Shown piece by piece: positions 61,861 through 64,000 of a DNA stretch of 64,000 bases. The notes under the pieces were generated by a model, which saw nothing but the letters and a program-made list of their open reading frames with translations, had not been told where the DNA came from and did no database searches. The position numbers and the translations under genes are program-made. This stretch comes from Burhinus oedicnemus (Eukaryota; Chordata; Aves; Charadriiformes; Burhinidae), in the NCBI GenBank assembly GCA_008921705.1, contig VFFE01006811.1, forward strand, positions 477,184-541,183, read 5' to 3'. The first letter of the stretch is position 1. The number at the start of each line of letters is the position of its first letter.

Positions 61861-61940
61861 AGAAAAAAACCCCTATGTATGTAATGAAGGGCCGTAGCAC
61901 AGAAAAAAATACCTATGTATGTAATGACGGGCCGTAGCAC
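61861..61940 (+). repeat. 40-bp perfect-period tandem duplication
   Basis: Units 61861-61900 and 61901-61940 differ at 3 of 40 positions (10, 11 and 28 of the unit); the next two bases (AG) begin a third unit. Each has an A7 run, CTATGTATGTAATGA and GGGCCGTAGCAC. Confidence 0.92.
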
Positions 61941-62605
61941 AGACCCTTGGAGCTGCTGTACGGTTCTACCCAAATGCACAATTACTGGAGAGCAGAGGCA
62001 GCCCTTGGCTTCCTGAGGCAGGACATAGCAATGGTGAGAAATTGTCAGCATGACTTTAACTCAAGGACTTTTCATAGCAGCAATGACCTTTGCTGAAAAC
62101 CTAAGCAGATGGGGAAGTAACTAAGGTGCATCTAGCCTCAGTGTTGTGAATTTAAGTTACTTGTGCTGTAGCTCTATTAGCAAAGATTAACATCAGTGGG
62201 ATCCCTCCCTTCCTGCATATGTGTGTGGTGGAGGAGTTGACATTTTTGGCTGTATTAACCTGTCAGATAAAATAGTTGTTATATAATATGACACATCTGC
62301 CTTTGGACTAAACTTTGTTATATGTGCCTCTGTAAAGATGAGACAGCCAAATTATCCTATTTAGCTGTATATGTAACAGCCGGAGGCAATTGAGAGGGGA
62401 GTTCTGCCATAAAATGTATAATTGCTGGAGGCATGTTTGTCTGTGGCTGATGTAATTTTGAGCATCCCATTTTACACTTCTCAGAAAGAAGCACTTACCC
62501 TGTTCCCAGCCCCTGGTATCAGTGCTGGCACCTCATCCTTCCTCCTTGCCATGAGATCGGTCATCTGTACAGTGTTTCCACTTGGGAGCAGGGCTGGTCT
62601 GAACC

Positions 62606-62627
62606 AGTTGGGAATAGTTTCCCAACT
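62606..62627. repeat. 9-bp hairpin
   Basis: AGTTGGGAA - TAGT - TTCCCAACT, perfect arms with a 4-nt loop. Confidence 0.7.
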
Positions 62628-62914
62628 ATTGCAATGAGTACCATCTTTTACTACTGCGACACCTTGTGCTGTAACAGCGGTTGCACAGGAGAGAGTCTGG
62701 GCAGTCCAGGCTGTCTCCCTGGCTCTGTGTGATGCTGGCAGTGATGGCAGTCAAACAATCTGGGTGTTGTCTGGAGTGTCTGTGACTTTGGAGTCCTCTA
62801 CTGGAGTATCTCTTTCTGGCCAAAGGTCCAGGTCAGGATGGAGTGAAGCATTTCCTAAATCATACAGAAGTGTTTCTAACTGATCCTATATAAAGTGGAT
62901 GGTGTCTCAGTTTC

Positions 62915-63027
62915 CAGACCCAATGTCCTACTGGTGCCTGTTGAATATGTGGAGCTTGGTGCCATAGGCAGGTTTCTGCAGTTAATAGGATTTTTCCTGG
63001 CTGGGTTAATTCTGGACATTGGGTCTG
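62915..63027. repeat. 14-bp perfect inverted repeat, 85-bp loop
   Basis: CAGACCCAATGTCC (62915-62928) and its exact reverse complement GGACATTGGGTCTG (63014-63027). Confidence 0.7.
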
Positions 63028-63549
63028 AAGGGTAACCCAGTGGGAGAACACCTACCAGCAACAGAAGAGATAGGTCATATGTAATGGTACATTTGTAGGA
63101 GCCGCAAAAATCACATAATTGAAACCCCTCAGGCTGAGGAGACGATCAAACCTAGCTCTGTTTCTGCTGATTTAGATCCTTAATTAATGGGCACCCACTA
63201 TTAGATCAGATTTTTAACGCCAGGCAGTTACAACCGCTTTGTCTTGTCCCCGTAAATGTCTCCTGGTATGGCAGAGCAGACTCTTCACGGGATTAGACGG
63301 AGCTTAGCTGCCTCCTGAGCTTGTCCGTGGCTCATGGCAGAGCTTGCCAGAAGTAGGTTCCTGCCGTGCAGCAGAGAGTGTGGCCACCCAACCATGTGCC
63401 CGGGCCACACTGTCCCTGGCGCTGCCGAGGGAGGGAGCAGGGACAGCCTCCGGACCCAGCTAGCCGCTTGTGAGGGGCTGCAATATCGTAACACCCCTCT
63501 GAAGCTGGCTCAATTACTCCTGGAAATGACAGCTTGACCATGATACCTA

Positions 63550-63569
63550 CACGTGCCTTCTGGCACGTG
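63550..63569. promoter_or_regulatory. 20-bp inverted repeat carrying two CACGTG E-boxes
   Basis: CACGTGCC - TTCT - GGCACGTG: perfect 8-bp arms, each with a canonical E-box, separated by 8 bp. It could bind bHLH or bHLH-PAS dimers in tandem, or may be chance. Confidence 0.4.
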
Positions 63570-64000
63570 GCCGTATCCAGGTGTGTGCGAAGCAGGCATC
63601 ACCCCGCTTCGTCCTGCTTCTTCCCGCAGAGAAGGAAGCTGGTGCGTAGGCTGGAGGGAGCGCTGCTGTACACCGCAGCAGCTATCTGCCTAACAATTTT
63701 GACATAGCCTAAATCTATAAATCCCTTGATCCGTTAAAGCTGCTTTTGTCAGGTCAAAATATGTTTATTTTCCTTTCAGAAGCAGCTTAACTCACTTAAA
63801 GCAGCCCATAGAGCTTTTTTCTCACTTTTTCCTGGTACTCAGTGTTGTTCCTCCAAGGGATGAAACAGCAAAACAGTTTCTGGCTATTACAGTAACTTAG
63901 AAGGAAGGGAAAAAACAGCGTAAGAGTGAGCTGTCAGCTGGGTGACCCTGTCATCTCAATACCTGTCTGCATGGTGAAGCTAAGGCACAGAGCGGTAGTT

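Larger units (their letters stand above)
59544..64000. other. Intergenic section with small repeats, no gene recognised
   Basis: Contains a 40-bp tandem duplication (61861-61940) and inverted repeats at 62606-62627, 62915-63027 and 63550-63569. GC-richer DNA at 61020-61270 and 63330-63480 was checked and not identified. Overlapping short minus-strand frames at 62626-63061 look coding-like in part but match nothing I can name. Confidence 0.45.

Overview
This is vertebrate nuclear DNA, almost certainly from a bird. It is AT-rich and intron- or intergene-like, with no operons. All recognisable interspersed repeats are CR1 LINE copies plus one avian ERVL-type solo LTR. The only host gene I can name is GNAI1 (inhibitory G-protein alpha subunit i1). 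Its first coding exon lies on the minus strand at 17933-18050, inside a CpG island of about 1.3 kb. Two 20-N blocks (18260-18279 and 51805-51824) show that this is a draft assembly.

Layout. 1-17932 is the 5' part of GNAI1 intron 1 (the gene reads leftwards and exon 2 is beyond the window or not recognisable). At its far end is a nested repeat, an old CR1 split by a solo LTR with a 5-bp target duplication; the rest is AT-rich with a 63-bp CR1 tail, a 22-C homopolymer, G-run tracts and small palindromes. 17440-18720 is the CpG island with exon 1, the splice donor and the 5' UTR/promoter. 18721-64000 is upstream intergenic DNA. In mammals the next gene on this side of GNAI1 is MAGI2, head-to-head and far away; no MAGI2 exon is seen here. 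This part holds CR1 fragments at 18.9, 22.6, 28.0-28.6, 40.8-41.1, 44.0-45.8, 52.3-53.1, 54.9-55.1 and 59.1-59.5 kb, several microsatellites and short tandem duplications, three isolated GC-rich patches (27.0, 28.6 and 47.9 kb) and stretches with nothing recognisable.

CR1 content. The copies differ in age and subfamily. The 44.0-45.8 kb copy is the most unusual: it keeps the 5' side (end of ORF1, endonuclease domain, start of the RT region) and the 3' end but has lost the RT core. The 52.3-53.1 kb copy keeps a 227-codon open frame of the RT C-terminal region; just beyond its 3' end lie about 440 bp with a 121-codon frame that runs into a poly(A)-like tract (interrupted by the assembly gap). 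That arrangement is the most interesting structure here, but it is not proven to be anything new.

I found no evidence for a novel multi-gene system. Nearly all short open frames outside the exon and the CR1 copies look like chance frames. The findings are mostly repeat-structure and sequence-motif observations, graded accordingly.
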